A DNA stretch of 64,000 nucleotides from Larus michahellis. Lineage: Eukaryota > Chordata > Aves > Charadriiformes > Laridae. The stretch lies in contig NC_133911.1 in the NCBI RefSeq assembly GCF_964199755.1, forward strand, positions 5,111,001-5,175,000. Direction: 5' to 3'. The notes under the pieces were generated by a model that made no database searches, was not told the DNA's origin, and worked only from the letters and a program-made list of their open reading frames with translations. Made by a program: the position numbers and the translations under genes. This document shows, one piece after another, positions 63,029-64,000 of this stretch (its first letter is position 1; the number at the start of each line of letters is the position of its first letter).

Positions 63029-64000
63029 GAATTGCAGCAAGCATGCATAGTTTGATGGGAGTCTTTCTATGTCCATCTTCCTGACTGTAGTGGGATTGCT
63101 GTGACAGTAGAGGTCAACACAGTGACTAAATGCAGACTGTAAAAGGGAGAATGAAAGAGATGAAATTGGCAGTGGGAGTGTGATTGTTGAATGTGAGGAA
63201 AAGGATGCCAGCTGAGCTGGTGAGTATGCAAATGTAAACTGTAAAACTGGAGGAGAAAGAAAAGTTAACATTTGCTTCCTTAAATGTTAGGGACAAAGCA
63301 GCTTTTTGTGAGGAGGTACTGAATGCTGTCCTGCTGGCTATCAAGTGTGCTGGGCCTTGGAATTTCCTCCTCAGTAGCAGGCAGTTTGTGGAGCATCCTC
63401 TGTGGTCCTGTTGTTCACCTTTACCTTTTGCCCGTTATCTCCCTGTGATGCAACGATCAGAAGGGTGCAACACTTTCATTGACCTTCTACTCATACAAAA
63501 AGTTTTTTCTCCTGCTGTACACAGTAGGTTGGTAGTGCTGTTGCTGCTCATCTAAATGGGGGAAATGCAGATCCAAGGAAGTGATGTGCTGAATCTTCCC
63601 AAGCTGAGTGGCCATGAGGCAAGGATGGAACATAACTTCAGTTTTGCACCATAAGGCCCTCATCTTCCTGTGGCTGTGCTGCCTTCTGCAGTATTCTGTC
63701 TGTGGTGTTGTAAGAATCTAATGCTCTGCTTGGAGGGAGCAGAGAGAGACTGTTGTAATGGATCAAGAATTATTTGTTTCTAGTACATGGCACAGATTTC
63801 AACTGTACTTTTTCCATAGTGCTGATGAGCAGTACCAGACACTTGCACAACTTCCCCTCTGGCATAGATGTATTTGATGTAGATACACATACTGAAGCTT
63901 CAGACACAATAAACCTATTTGAGGGCACCAGGCTGAGTAATCTGGTGTTTGGCAGCTGCTCTGTTATGGGGATTTTTGCTTTATTGTTAGCAGTGCTTGT

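Larger units (their letters stand above)
46322..64000 (+). other. SPSB1: probable SPSB1 intron 1 (partial, runs off the window)
   Basis: No SPRY-domain or SOCS-box sequence was found in any frame, so the SPSB1 coding exons must lie further right. Sampled sequence is G+T-rich on the + strand (59101-59160: A9 C8 G21 T22), consistent with long-term rightward transcription. Interspersed are a poly-A tract, an AT-rich LTR-like block, a CR1 fragment and a 12-bp minisatellite. No independent gene was recognised. Confidence 0.5.

Noticed and set aside
62799-63271. Minus-strand frames encoding a four-residue repeat (SPKV or KSPP type)
   Set aside because: These are produced entirely by the 12-bp minisatellite, whose unit length is a multiple of three. 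There is no flanking coding signal.
46322-64000. SPSB1 coding exons
   Set aside because: No SPRY or SOCS-box segment appears in any frame. The gene is inferred only from the CpG island and synteny.

Overview
The window is vertebrate nuclear DNA, most likely from a bird. Three CR1 LINE 3' ends of avian type (terminating in ATTCTATGAT) are present, the one complete gene has compact introns, and gene order matches the human 1p36 / chicken chromosome 21 block MIR34A(host, leftward) - H6PD(rightward) - SPSB1(rightward). The species cannot be fixed from sequence alone.

Only one protein-coding gene can be read in full: H6PD, on the + strand. It has a CpG-island promoter and noncoding exon 1 near 23.8 kb, and four coding exons (27683-28309, 29442-29559, 31716-31985, 32671-34028). 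All junctions are GT-AG with matching phases, and the coding sequence joins into an uninterrupted 790-residue ER-lumenal hexose-6-phosphate dehydrogenase/6-phosphogluconolactonase. A long 3' UTR follows; the first AATAAA lies at 36507 and others follow to about 37.07 kb.

At the left edge (about 480-670) is a perfect p53 response element, two abutting RRRCWWGYYY half-sites. On the minus strand it is followed by a consensus splice donor. The element is nearly identical to the known p53 site of the human MIR34A promoter and sits in the expected place and orientation upstream of H6PD. The left end is therefore probably the promoter and first exon of the miR-34a host RNA, transcribed leftward out of the window. 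The miR-34a hairpin itself was not found.

From about 0.7 to 23.6 kb there are no recognisable coding exons. This stretch holds one CR1 fragment, homopolymer and G/T-rich simple repeats, an 18-base C run and a GC-rich patch at 14.87-15.13 kb. Parts of it show an A+C excess on the + strand, which could mean leftward noncoding transcription.

From about 38 to 45.5 kb is intergenic sequence with no gene seen, apart from an unexplained 58-bp direct repeat. A second strong CpG island at 45.6-46.35 kb is the probable SPSB1 promoter and noncoding first exon. The rest of the window (46.4-64 kb) has no SPSB1 coding sequence and fits its long first intron. Sampled sequence there is G+T-rich on the + strand. 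It contains an AT-rich LTR-like block, a CR1 fragment and a 12-bp minisatellite with G-quadruplex potential. No prokaryotic system, intact mobile element or novel protein-coding gene was found.
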